This document shows positions 23,294 through 30,838 of a stretch of DNA of 30,838 nt, piece after piece (the first letter of the stretch is position 1; every line of letters begins with the position of its first letter). The notes beneath the pieces were generated by a model. That model worked only from the letters and a program-made list of their open reading frames with translations. It was not told the origin of the DNA and did not search any database. Position numbers and translations under genes: made by a program. The stretch spans positions 1-30,838 of the forward strand of contig DAOSPF010000040.1 of the NCBI GenBank assembly GCA_035374585.1, written 5' to 3'. The DNA is from JAKPQD01 sp029572965 (GTDB taxonomy: Bacteria > Bacteroidota > Bacteroidia > Bacteroidales > DTGW01).

Positions 23294-24745
23294 TTACACC
23301 CCTTCTACTATTTTCACCAAATAATTCCAAAAATTCTCTACCGAAGCAATATTCACTTTTTCGTCCGGTGAGTGTGGATATTTGATAGTAGGGCCAAATG
23401 ATGCCATTTGCATAGTTGGGTAAAGACTGCCAATAATGCCACATTCAAGGCCAGCATGGATGACTTTTATCTGAGGGAGCTCGCCATACATTGACAGATA
23501 TACAGACTTCATTGTTTGTAAAACAGGGGCTTTAAAATCTGGTTTCCAGCCGGGATAATCACCCTCATGCACGGTGCAGGCGTGAGCCATGTCAAAAATG
23601 CTTTCAACCATATTGCAAAGGTCTTTTTTGGCCGAATCAACAGAGCTGCGAAGTAAACTGACTACCTGAATAGTTTTATTAGCATCATCAGATTTAACAA
23701 TAGCCAGGTTGGTACTTGTTTCTACAACATCAGGCATTTCGGGTATCATACGAATGATACCATTGGGAATAGCATATACCGAGTCGAGAAGCTTCTCACT
23801 GGTATTTTTGTCAATCCATGTAGAAGGTGTAGGTATTTCTTTGGCAGCGAATGAAAGGCCTGTTTCGACACTTGCAAACTCTTCCTGATAGATATGTTGA
23901 AAATTTTGCACACTCTTAATAAAATCATCAGCAAAATTAGACGGAATAGTAACTTCAGCAAATGCTTCACGAGGAATGGCGTTACGCATATTACCCCCAT
24001 TGATAGAACAAATACGCATACCAAAGAAATGCTCAGCATTCCACATAAAACGGTTTAGCAACTTATTGGCATTGGCGCGTCCAAGGTGGATATCAACGCC
24101 CGAATGACCACCTTTTAAACCTGTGAGACAAAGTTTGTAAGCCTTAACATCGCCCGAGACCGTTTCGGTAAAATAGTTAAATGTAGCAATGGTATTAATA
24201 CCACCGGCACAGCCAACAATAATTTCGCCAAACTCTTCAGAATCAAGGTTAAGCAAAACACTACCTTTCAAAAAACCTTCTTCGAGGCCAAAAGCACCAG
24301 TCATACCAGTTTCTTCATCAATGGTAAACAATGCTTCAATTGGCCCATGGGCTACATCATCAGACTCGAGCAAAGCTAAAGCAGCAGCAACCCCTATACC
24401 ATTGTCAGCGCCAAGGGTTGTTCCGGAAGCTTTTACCCATTCCCCATCAATTTGAGGTTTAATAGGGTCTTTAGTAAAATCATGAACAGTATCAGAGTTT
24501 TTCTGCGGCACCATATCCAAATGTGCCTGCAATGTAATCATTGGCTTCGACTCTTTCCCTTTAGCAGCAGGTTTTCTGATAACAATGTTACCCACACGGT
24601 CTTTTTCGCAATAAAGGCTATGCTTTTGGGCAAAAGCTATAACATATTCACCTGCCTGGGCTTCATGTTTTGAAGGGCGTGGGATATTGCACAATTCCTC
24701 GAAATGTTGCCATACCTGCTTGGGAGAAAGTTTTTCAAGAGCCAT
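23294..24745 (-). CDS. pepD: aminoacyl-histidine dipeptidase (Xaa-His dipeptidase, M20 family)
   Basis: PepD is a cytosolic metallopeptidase that hydrolyses dipeptides, classically with C-terminal histidine. The 483 residues match the M20C length. Metal and catalytic residues are visible in TLQAHLDMVPQ (His75, Asp77), GTTLGADNGIG (bridging Asp114) and IDEETGMTGA (Glu144 catalytic base, Glu145 metal ligand). The dimerisation/lid domain starts near GLKGGHSGVDIHLGRANANKLL. The C-terminus has HAGLECGII and SFGPTIKYPHSPDE, which carries the last metal His. It sits 75 bp downstream of the DUF3857 gene on the same strand. No signal peptide. Confidence 0.95.
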   Translation of the reverse strand: MALEKLSPKQVWQHFEELCNIPRPSKHEAQAGEYVIAFAQKHSLYCEKDRVGNIVIRKPAAKGKESKPMITLQAHLDMVPQKNSDTVHDFTKDPIKPQIDGEWVKASGTTLGADNGIGVAAALALLESDDVAHGPIEALFTIDEETGMTGAFGLEEGFLKGSVLLNLDSEEFGEIIVGCAGGINTIATFNYFTETVSGDVKAYKLCLTGLKGGHSGVDIHLGRANANKLLNRFMWNAEHFFGMRICSINGGNMRNAIPREAFAEVTIPSNFADDFIKSVQNFQHIYQEEFASVETGLSFAAKEIPTPSTWIDKNTSEKLLDSVYAIPNGIIRMIPEMPDVVETSTNLAIVKSDDANKTIQVVSLLRSSVDSAKKDLCNMVESIFDMAHACTVHEGDYPGWKPDFKAPVLQTMKSVYLSMYGELPQIKVIHAGLECGIIGSLYPTMQMASFGPTIKYPHSPDEKVNIASVENFWNYLVKIVEGV

Positions 24746-24820
24746 ATACTGGTTTTTTTGCCAAATTTATATAAAAATGCAATTCGGACACATTAATTTC
24801 AACAAGGATTATCATCCTGC

Positions 24821-26719
24821 TCACTTATTTTTTAATACTATTTTATCGTTGTCGGCATTGTCTATTTTTTCAATAAAAGAAACAATTTCACCAAGTTGAT
24901 TTGTGCTGTATGTACCTGAAATACAATAAAACCGTCTGATAATATTTATTTTTTGTCCGACATTTTCATATCTGATCGAATATTCTCCTAATGAAGACTT
25001 AAAAGAAAGGTCGGCTGGTTTGCTTTCGATAATGCAATTGTCAGGAATGGCAATGTTTAAAGTATCGTTGTATGCATAGCCATATTCAATAAACAGAGGT
25101 TGTTTCCTTGACTTCTTTATTTCAGAAAAATTATTTCTTCTAAAAACAATTGCAGGGTTTATAAACACTCTATTACCGGATGTACTGGTGAAACTATTCA
25201 GTCTTCCAGAGGCTTCCATGACTCCATTCGCAGAAACTCCAGACAAATCTTTAAATGAGAAGGTATTGATAGTAGTATTGGCATCAGCAAAATATTCCAA
25301 TAGATAGTCTTTTTGCTCTTTACTGGATTGATAGAGCAATGGGAATATCCATTCGTAAGCAAGGTTTGAATATGTTCGCTTAATCTGAAAATCAGCACTT
25401 TTATCAGCATTGACTTTCAATTTTGTATTAGCTGTACTAAGATTAGTGGAATCAGCATACGTTGGAGTACGAACAAGCTTTCCGCCTTCTTCAGTAATTA
25501 AAAGAGCGAACCTGTTTGAATTATCACTGCCAATGAAGCCAAAAGGCATTTTTTGACTGGTACACTCCAGCCAAATAGTATCAGTTTCAAGCGGAACACA
25601 CAGAATAATATGGTTTGTTTGTCCTCCACTAGGAAAATCAGTAAAACGAATTTGACAATTTCCGTTTCCGATTACTGTATAGTAGGATTTGATGCCGATG
25701 CAATTCAATAAAGCTTTAGTATAGTTCGAAAGTGCTTTGCAATCGCCATACCCAAGCTTATCAACCTCAGAAGCTTTTGCAGTTTGAAGTCCTCCAATAC
25801 CCACTGACACACATACATAGCGGGTTTTGTCCTGCATGTATCTATATACGGCTTTTACTTTCTCCTTTTTATCAGCAATTGGGTTTGTTAAAGCTTTAAT
25901 TTTATTCATGGTTTCAACAGGCAGTTCTTCTCTTCCTTTGTTAAGCGTGTATATCCATTTTCCAAAATTCTCCCAGCTGGAAAAGTCGCCTTCAGTTCTT
26001 TCATAAGAAAAGCGCGATGGTGTTAAAAGCAATGTCGGAAGAACTTCGATAGAAGTTGGCATAAAAGGTTCTTTTTTAACCGCTTTTAGATTTTTCACTT
26101 TCCAGCCATATTCTATCTCGGCATTTGATTCATTTTTAGTAAAATCAAAGTTGTAATTCAATGGCAAATATTTCAGTTCAAGATTTGAAGGCGTTTTATA
26201 ACGTATTGAAGCTGCCTGAACAGATAAACTGTAGCTATACTGAGGTTCCCAGGTCTCAATACCAACCGCGCCTTTGTATTTAACAGTATAGTTATATTCA
26301 ATAGTAAATGGATACATGTTTATGGCAGGTAAAAAAGTCAATGCCCGGTTATCCGAGAACATAATATAATTCTCAAATGCAGCATAATCCCGCATTTCTT
26401 TTCTTTTTACCTTTTTTGTTATAAAGCCATTTCTATCGAAAACATTGCCATTGACCTCAGTTATGTCAGAGTTGTTATCATAATAAATAACCAACGCGGC
26501 ATTATTTTTCCCTTTTTCATTAAGAATGGTAGTAACAATATGCACTTTTTTGACATAATCACTCAGGTTTAACCTTTCGTAGCTTATATCAAATTCTCTA
26601 ACAACCGCATTGGCATTAGCTTTTAACGAATCAGGAATAATGTCAACACTATAAGTCAGTTGCCCAAAAACCGAGAAAAAGCTACATGATAGAAGTAGTG
26701 TAAAAACAACATGCTTCAT
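24821..26719 (-). CDS. secreted DUF3857 / transglutaminase-like protein
   Basis: The 632-residue product starts with a signal peptide (to about residue 19, FSVFGQ). Then come a DUF3857 beta domain (about 40-230) and a transglutaminase-like cysteine-protease-fold domain with Cys327 (YGDCKALS), His370 (TNHIIL) and an acidic residue Glu385 (IWLECTSQ). A C-terminal beta-rich domain (about 420-615) follows. These envelope proteins are common in Bacteroidota; enzymatic activity and substrate are not established, though the triad appears complete here (Cys-His-Glu rather than Cys-His-Asp). It starts one base after the stop of a second DUF3857 gene, so the two form a tightly coupled tandem pair. Confidence 0.88.
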   Translation of the reverse strand: MKHVVFTLLLSCSFFSVFGQLTYSVDIIPDSLKANANAVVREFDISYERLNLSDYVKKVHIVTTILNEKGKNNAALVIYYDNNSDITEVNGNVFDRNGFITKKVKRKEMRDYAAFENYIMFSDNRALTFLPAINMYPFTIEYNYTVKYKGAVGIETWEPQYSYSLSVQAASIRYKTPSNLELKYLPLNYNFDFTKNESNAEIEYGWKVKNLKAVKKEPFMPTSIEVLPTLLLTPSRFSYERTEGDFSSWENFGKWIYTLNKGREELPVETMNKIKALTNPIADKKEKVKAVYRYMQDKTRYVCVSVGIGGLQTAKASEVDKLGYGDCKALSNYTKALLNCIGIKSYYTVIGNGNCQIRFTDFPSGGQTNHIILCVPLETDTIWLECTSQKMPFGFIGSDNSNRFALLITEEGGKLVRTPTYADSTNLSTANTKLKVNADKSADFQIKRTYSNLAYEWIFPLLYQSSKEQKDYLLEYFADANTTINTFSFKDLSGVSANGVMEASGRLNSFTSTSGNRVFINPAIVFRRNNFSEIKKSRKQPLFIEYGYAYNDTLNIAIPDNCIIESKPADLSFKSSLGEYSIRYENVGQKINIIRRFYCISGTYSTNQLGEIVSFIEKIDNADNDKIVLKNK

Positions 26720-26720
26720 C

Positions 26721-28484
26721 TTAGTTTACTTTCACGGTTATCATTTCGTTTTGCTTATCTACAATGGTTTGATAAAATGATCTCAAATTTTTATACTCTT
26801 CAGGCAAAAACAAACTTGCATTCAACTGAAAAATAATAGATGTGTTTATAACATTACCATTCACGTTAACCATATAAGTATATTTTCCTTTATTATCAGG
26901 CAATTTGGCCATGTATGATTTTGGCAATTCCACCACCTTGTAGTTTTCGGGCAACGTGATAACATTGGTCTGGTAAATGGTGTAGGGATATTTCATTTCA
27001 ACTGGATATTCGCGGGTTTCAGCTTTAAAAGGGTTATTTTCAACATAAGCAAAAAAAGCCGGAGAAAAGAAAATCAAGCTATCTGTCTTGTTGATATTGG
27101 TCTTTTTGGTCAGGTCAAAATTGATAGAAAGAAGCTTATTTACAGAATCAAGACCGTTTATTGTAAGGTTTTCAAGGGTTGTATTTTTATATTCATTTTC
27201 CATTTCCTTCAAATAGTCTGCCTCTCCAACTTTTTTGATATCTTTTCTGTAAGAATATGCCCCATAGTCTTTAAATTGCAACAAGGCTTTACCCTTTAGG
27301 TTTAGCGCATCATCTAAGGTTAATTCATACCTTGAATTTAAAATATATGGTTTGTAGTCCATCAGGTTAATCCAATCGCCTTTGACTTCATTGACGATAC
27401 GGCCTTTATCATTAAGGCATCTTACAGGCAATAGGTTTATTTCGGCATTGGGGTCTGTTGCATCTAACAAATACTGCTTACCATCGAGGTTAACAAGGGC
27501 TATTACATAATTAAACCGCGACATTGAAGGATGTGCAGGATGAATGATGCCGTTATTCCTAGTACTCAGAATTACAGGGTTTGAACTAAAGCCTAATTGC
27601 CTTAACAAAGCAACAAGGTTGAGGTTGATATCAGCACAATTGCCGGCACCATCTTTCCAGGCTTTGCGCAAACTATTTTCTACGTACTTTGAATTGATGC
27701 TATTCCATGCCATTTTACTTTTCACCATTCCAAAAGCTGCATTAACCAATGAAATGCCTGTCAAGCCTGATTGTTTAAGCTGTGCAGTTGCATCATCCAA
27801 ATGTCCACCGCTTTTTAATGCTTTACCAAAATATTCGTTATCCATTAGTTTTTCATTCACACTTTCCCAGGTACTAGTATAATTTTCAATAGGCTGATTA
27901 GGATACTTGGTGTGGTTAAGTTCAAATTCTATCTTAGTAAGAAAATTATCTATAGTTTTTACATACTCATCATCAGGAAAAGCTTTAACATCTTTTGCGC
28001 GATAAAAGAACATATCTTCCCTATACTCAAATGTATTGCTTGAGGATGCATGTCCTTTTCTACTCATCGACATATCTTCTTGAATATACGTTAAAGTAAG
28101 TTTTGTAAATTTAGAATCTTTTTCAGTAGTAATAGGGAAGTAACCTTTCTGTGTCTGATTATAAAAAAAATATTCCGGAATCCAAACTTTATAGGCACTC
28201 TCCAAGATTGGAATAGTGCTTTGAAAAGCCCATTCGCGCAAGTTAAAAATGTAATCGGAAATAATGGAATATTTTACTTCGATGATTGTTCCTTCTTTTA
28301 CATTGGGCAAGGCAAATTTGATTTTATACCAGTTTTCGCTGGTTTTTTCCTTTATAATATTGTCTTTATCTAATTTAGATTTCACTATTTTGCCATTCTC
28401 CAAGTTATAGCTTACCGCTTTAATATCTGTAACTTTTTCTTCATCTTTTCCTTCTGCATAATATGGAACTCCATTCAAGGCCAT
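26721..28484 (-). CDS. DUF3857 / transglutaminase-like protein, C-terminal part of a frameshifted gene
   Basis: The 587-residue reading frame opens with PYYAEGKDEEKVTDIKAVSYNLENGKIV, the middle of a DUF3857 domain, and has no signal peptide. The upstream overlapping frame (28441-28770) supplies the missing signal peptide and first strands. Together they would make a normal protein of about 680 residues. The transglutaminase-like domain has Cys283 (AGNCADINL) and Asp341 (LLDATDP), but the place expected for the catalytic His reads RFNYVIA (Tyr326). The C-terminal domain is beta-rich, ending ITVKVN. It overlaps almost directly (1-bp gap) with the next DUF3857 gene. The ATG at 28484 could act as an internal restart, but the product would stay in the cytoplasm. 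Confidence 0.8.
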   Translation of the reverse strand: MALNGVPYYAEGKDEEKVTDIKAVSYNLENGKIVKSKLDKDNIIKEKTSENWYKIKFALPNVKEGTIIEVKYSIISDYIFNLREWAFQSTIPILESAYKVWIPEYFFYNQTQKGYFPITTEKDSKFTKLTLTYIQEDMSMSRKGHASSSNTFEYREDMFFYRAKDVKAFPDDEYVKTIDNFLTKIEFELNHTKYPNQPIENYTSTWESVNEKLMDNEYFGKALKSGGHLDDATAQLKQSGLTGISLVNAAFGMVKSKMAWNSINSKYVENSLRKAWKDGAGNCADINLNLVALLRQLGFSSNPVILSTRNNGIIHPAHPSMSRFNYVIALVNLDGKQYLLDATDPNAEINLLPVRCLNDKGRIVNEVKGDWINLMDYKPYILNSRYELTLDDALNLKGKALLQFKDYGAYSYRKDIKKVGEADYLKEMENEYKNTTLENLTINGLDSVNKLLSINFDLTKKTNINKTDSLIFFSPAFFAYVENNPFKAETREYPVEMKYPYTIYQTNVITLPENYKVVELPKSYMAKLPDNKGKYTYMVNVNGNVINTSIIFQLNASLFLPEEYKNLRSFYQTIVDKQNEMITVKVN

Positions 28485-28770
28485 TGTTATTGATTACTTT
28501 AATCCTAAAATGTCTTTCAAAATTTATCTGAAACCCTTTTCTTGAGCTTGCAGGTTCATCAACACGAATGGTCGTCGAAGCATACTCAAAGGTTGATTTT
28601 CCATAATCGAAAATATAATAAGCATTTGCATTTGAATCAATTGGACAAACATTGTTATAAATGTCTTCTTTATTTATATCTCCAAATTTTGGCTCTTTCT
28701 GTGAAAAACAAAAAAATGTATTAAGAGATAAGGTTATAAAGGCCAGGTGTTTTAGAAGTTTTGAGTTCAT
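28441..28770 (-). pseudogene. N-terminal fragment of the frameshifted DUF3857 gene
   Basis: The 109-residue frame has a signal peptide (MNSKLLKHLAFITLSLNTFFCFSQ) and the first DUF3857 strands (FERHFRIKVINNNGLEW), then runs out of family sequence into SSILCRRKR and stops. The homologous continuation (PYYAEGKDEEK) is in the next frame, starting within the same 44 bases of overlap. A 1-base insertion or a deletion of 2, 5 or 8 bases around 28455-28475 would explain it. Relative to the paralogue, a few residues between GLEW and PYY appear to be missing, which favours a small deletion. No slippery heptamer is visible, so programmed frameshifting is unlikely; a sequencing error remains possible. 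Confidence 0.75.
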
Positions 28771-28891
28771 AAAATAATGGATTATTGGTTATGTTAGCAA
28801 TATTACTCTTTTTATTTTTTAATTGGTTGTATTAACAATAAAAAAACGCAAGACAAACAGTTATCCTGAGTTTTTTTATCTTACTAAAAGC

Positions 28892-29605
28892 TTATTTAGC
28901 CTTTTTAATCTTTTTCATTTGCTTATCTCCAATGGAACGGCTTTTCCAAACCATCGTCAATGGTGAGTTTGCATAATCATCTGGTGTGATTAGCCTTTTT
29001 TTCATGAGCATTACAGTTCGGGCTTTGGGTTTAATGCCATATTCCTCAATAAAACCTTTGCATGCATCGTAAACCAGCTCAGTACAGGACAACTTGTGAA
29101 AATCTGAAAAGTCGAATTTGAAATCGTATTCTAACCCCAAATCTTTCAAAGCCTGGGTAAAAACCATCTCAAAAGTGTATGATTGAGCCTGAGCCGATTC
29201 TTTTGCTGCATCACGCCTGAGAATCATCATATAGTCGCAACGACAGAAATTTAGCACATCTTCCATAAAAACCCCTTCGGCCATAGAGTGGATGACAATC
29301 TGCTTGCCTGCTTTGAAGTTTTTCATCTGCTCAGGGCTTAACGTGGTTGCATCTTCGGGCTTGACTTCGCCAATATATAAGCCAGCATGGCTAAAGAACC
29401 CGGGGATAATATATCCGTCAAGATAATTAACATATCCACGGAGGAGAATATCTCCAGGCTTTACTAAATCGAGTACTTCACGAATATCATCGCCTTTTAC
29501 CCTGTAACTCCCCGGATCGTAGAGAATAAACATTGGGAATCTGTATATTTTTATATCTCCAAATACTTTAATAAATCCATTGTAGATTTTATCGAACAAT
29601 TTCAT
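28892..29605 (-). CDS. YiiX/YebB-like permuted NlpC/P60 cysteine hydrolase
   Basis: The 237-residue protein has the circularly permuted papain-like arrangement in which the His comes before the Cys. VKPGDILLRGYVNYLDGYIIPGFFSHAGLYIG carries His73, and HKLSCTELVYDACKG carries Cys174 followed by Glu176. Members of this group (formerly DUF830) are amidase- or lipid-hydrolase-like enzymes; a substrate cannot be assigned here. There is no obvious signal peptide, though the N-terminal FRFPMFILYD-like stretch could touch the membrane. The basic tail (KQMKKIKKAK) is unusual-looking but not diagnostic. It lies 121 bp upstream of the DUF3857 pair on the same strand; that gap shows no clear terminator. 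The 285 bp on its 5' side hold only the terminator at 29853-29884. Confidence 0.82.
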   Translation of the reverse strand: MKLFDKIYNGFIKVFGDIKIYRFPMFILYDPGSYRVKGDDIREVLDLVKPGDILLRGYVNYLDGYIIPGFFSHAGLYIGEVKPEDATTLSPEQMKNFKAGKQIVIHSMAEGVFMEDVLNFCRCDYMMILRRDAAKESAQAQSYTFEMVFTQALKDLGLEYDFKFDFSDFHKLSCTELVYDACKGFIEEYGIKPKARTVMLMKKRLITPDDYANSPLTMVWKSRSIGDKQMKKIKKAK

Positions 29606-29852
29606 GGTTTATAATTATTAAAAGGTTATAAAAGTTAGATTATCTGTAGTTAAAAGTAATAAAAATGAGCAAAAACAAACATTATAAACATAAAAAAGAA
29701 GAACAAGATTAAACTTAAATTAAATAATTTAATGTCCTGTTTTTATCGGGAGGGTAAACCCAATTAAATATCATATACTTTGGCAAAATATTGTTTCCTA
29801 ATAATAATTTGTGTAAAATACTCCCAATTCGTAAGATAATTTCTATTCATTG

Positions 29853-29884
29853 AAAAAAAAGGATAACCTTTCGGCTATCCTTTT
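29853..29884 (-). terminator. rho-independent terminator of the PKD/Ig-repeat gene
   Basis: On the minus strand AAAAGGATAGCC-GAAA-GGTTATCCTTTT (one mismatch) is followed by more T. It begins about 6 bp after the stop codon at 29891. Confidence 0.85.
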
Positions 29885-29890
29885 CATATC

Positions 29891-30838
29891 TTATTGATTT
29901 GGCAATCGGTACAATGGTCCGGGAGATGGCTTTGGATTGACCGTGACCGTAACAGCACCCGGAGCAACAATAGTCCCTGCCCCATTTGCATCAGTAACCC
30001 CGGTAAGAGTATATACTGTAGTTACAGCAGGACTAACATTAAAAGTATATGTAGTTGTAGTAATACTTGGGATAGTCTGAGGAACAGCTCCTGCATTATA
30101 ACTAACACTCCAGTTTGCAGTTCCTGTCAAAGTAAGGGTCAATGTAGCCGTTTCGCCGGCACAAATGGTAGTCGATCCACTTATTTCTACAGTAGCAGTA
30201 GGATTAACAGTCAATAAAGCTGCATCCGAAACTGCAGCAGGAGGACACGCACCAGTAACCTCACATCGATATTGATACCCATTCATGCTCAATGTTGCAG
30301 CAGTAATATTCATTGTAGCGGTTGTTACATTACTATATACCCCCCCATTAGTAAGAGAATTCCACCCAAGGCCTTGATTTTCATACCACTGATAAGTAAT
30401 AGCAGTACCTGTAGCTGTAACACTAAAAGATGTATTTTCTGCAGCAAATATTGTACTATTAACAGGGTTAGAAGTAATAGCAGGCAAGGCATTAATAGTA
30501 ATACTCTGGTCAGTTGCCGTAGCAGCAGTACATCCACTACCATTGGTATAGTTCAATGTTACATGGCCTGTGCCTGCTGCTCCCCAGGTTACAGTTACAC
30601 TATTAGATGAGGTTGTACCTCCGGCTGTAATTGTACCTCCTGTTATCGTCCACTGGTAATTAGACATCCCTGCATCAGTTGTATAAACATTACCGGACGA
30701 ACCAGCACATACTGTAGCACTACCTGTAATTAAAGGCGTTGGCAAAGAATTAATAGTAATAGCCTGATCGGTAGCAGTAGCTGCTGTACATCCACTACTG
30801 TTGGTATAATTTAATAAAATATGACCCGTTCCGGCAGC
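29891..30838 (-). CDS. large PKD/Ig-like repeat surface protein, C-terminal part (runs off the window)
   Basis: The reading frame stays open to the right window edge, so the gene is partial at its 5' end; the ATG at 30745 is internal. At least 315 residues are visible. A repeat of the PKD-like type comes first (ITGSATVCAGSSGNVYTTDAGMSNYQWTITGG, LNYTNGSGC, DQSITINALP), and the tail of a preceding copy is visible at the edge (SSGCTAATATDQAITIN), 86 residues away. An Ig-like domain follows (FAAENTSFSVTATGTAITYQWYENQ, YQYRCEVTGACPP), then a last domain (ISGSTTICAGETATLTLTLTG). Such proteins are secreted adhesin- or gliding-type surface proteins. The C-terminus (NPKPSPGPLYRLPNQ) carries no recognisable type IX sorting domain. 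A terminator follows. Confidence 0.85.
   Translation of the reverse strand, partial: AAGTGHILLNYTNSSGCTAATATDQAITINSLPTPLITGSATVCAGSSGNVYTTDAGMSNYQWTITGGTITAGGTTSSNSVTVTWGAAGTGHVTLNYTNGSGCTAATATDQSITINALPAITSNPVNSTIFAAENTSFSVTATGTAITYQWYENQGLGWNSLTNGGVYSNVTTATMNITAATLSMNGYQYRCEVTGACPPAAVSDAALLTVNPTATVEISGSTTICAGETATLTLTLTGTANWSVSYNAGAVPQTIPSITTTTYTFNVSPAVTTVYTLTGVTDANGAGTIVAPGAVTVTVNPKPSPGPLYRLPNQ

Noticed and set aside
28441..28490. Programmed ribosomal frameshift in the DUF3857 gene
   Set aside because: No slippery heptamer or clear downstream structure was found in the overlap; mutation or sequencing error is simpler.
29894..30610. Two plus-strand open frames rich in Ser, Cys and Ile opposite the Ig-repeat gene
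   Set aside because: They are by-products of the Thr/Ala/Gly-rich repeat codons of the minus-strand gene, which shows recognisable domains.
1..30838. tRNA, rRNA, riboswitch, integrase, transposase or phage genes
   Set aside because: None was recognised by eye on either strand; small RNAs and short tRNA-like structures cannot be excluded without a covariance-model search.

Overview
The window looks like a chromosomal segment of a member of the Bacteroidota. The sequence is AT-rich. Several promoters fit the phylum's TAnnTTTG -7 element, and Shine-Dalgarno motifs are almost absent. The gene families also fit: paired DUF3857/transglutaminase-like secreted proteins, a PKD/Ig-repeat surface protein, a eukaryote-like glycogen branching enzyme, and SDR-type hexuronate catabolism. 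The genus cannot be fixed from the sequence alone.

Layout. Positions 1-1006 (minus strand) hold two small secreted or membrane proteins of unknown role. 1211-4024 (plus) is a GH31 glycosidase lipoprotein with a PA14 insertion. 4025-4461 has no gene but holds a hairpin-rich repeat and two terminators. 4462-7818 (minus) is a YD-repeat secreted protein, ribF and ahcY. 8010-10031 (plus) is glgB. A 560-bp non-coding stretch follows, with a terminator, a long palindrome flanked by 10-bp direct repeats, and a promoter. 10593-12239 (plus) is a membrane HAMP-GAF sensor without an output domain.

The best-defined system is a D-glucuronate regulon at 12312-20139. kdgK, eda, an SDR fructuronate reductase, uxuA and an ExuT-like transporter run on the minus strand. 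A LacI-family regulator and uxaC run divergently on the plus strand. Together they take glucuronate in and convert it via fructuronate, mannonate, KDG and KDPG to pyruvate and glyceraldehyde 3-phosphate. A perfect 18-bp palindrome sits between the two arms and overlaps the inferred promoters. A near-copy lies inside uxaC about 1.5 kb away, which suggests a looping repression circuit. Two intercistronic gaps in the minus arm are filled by the same AT-rich repeat element, whose octamer unit also forms a perfect array at the window start.

After the regulon come rpsT with promoter and terminator, a NarL-type response regulator followed closely by lysA, and a HEAT-like protein (all plus). On the minus strand lie pepD, two DUF3857/transglutaminase-like genes (the upstream one broken by a frameshift), a YiiX-like cysteine hydrolase, and the C-terminal end of a large PKD/Ig-repeat surface protein that runs off the window.
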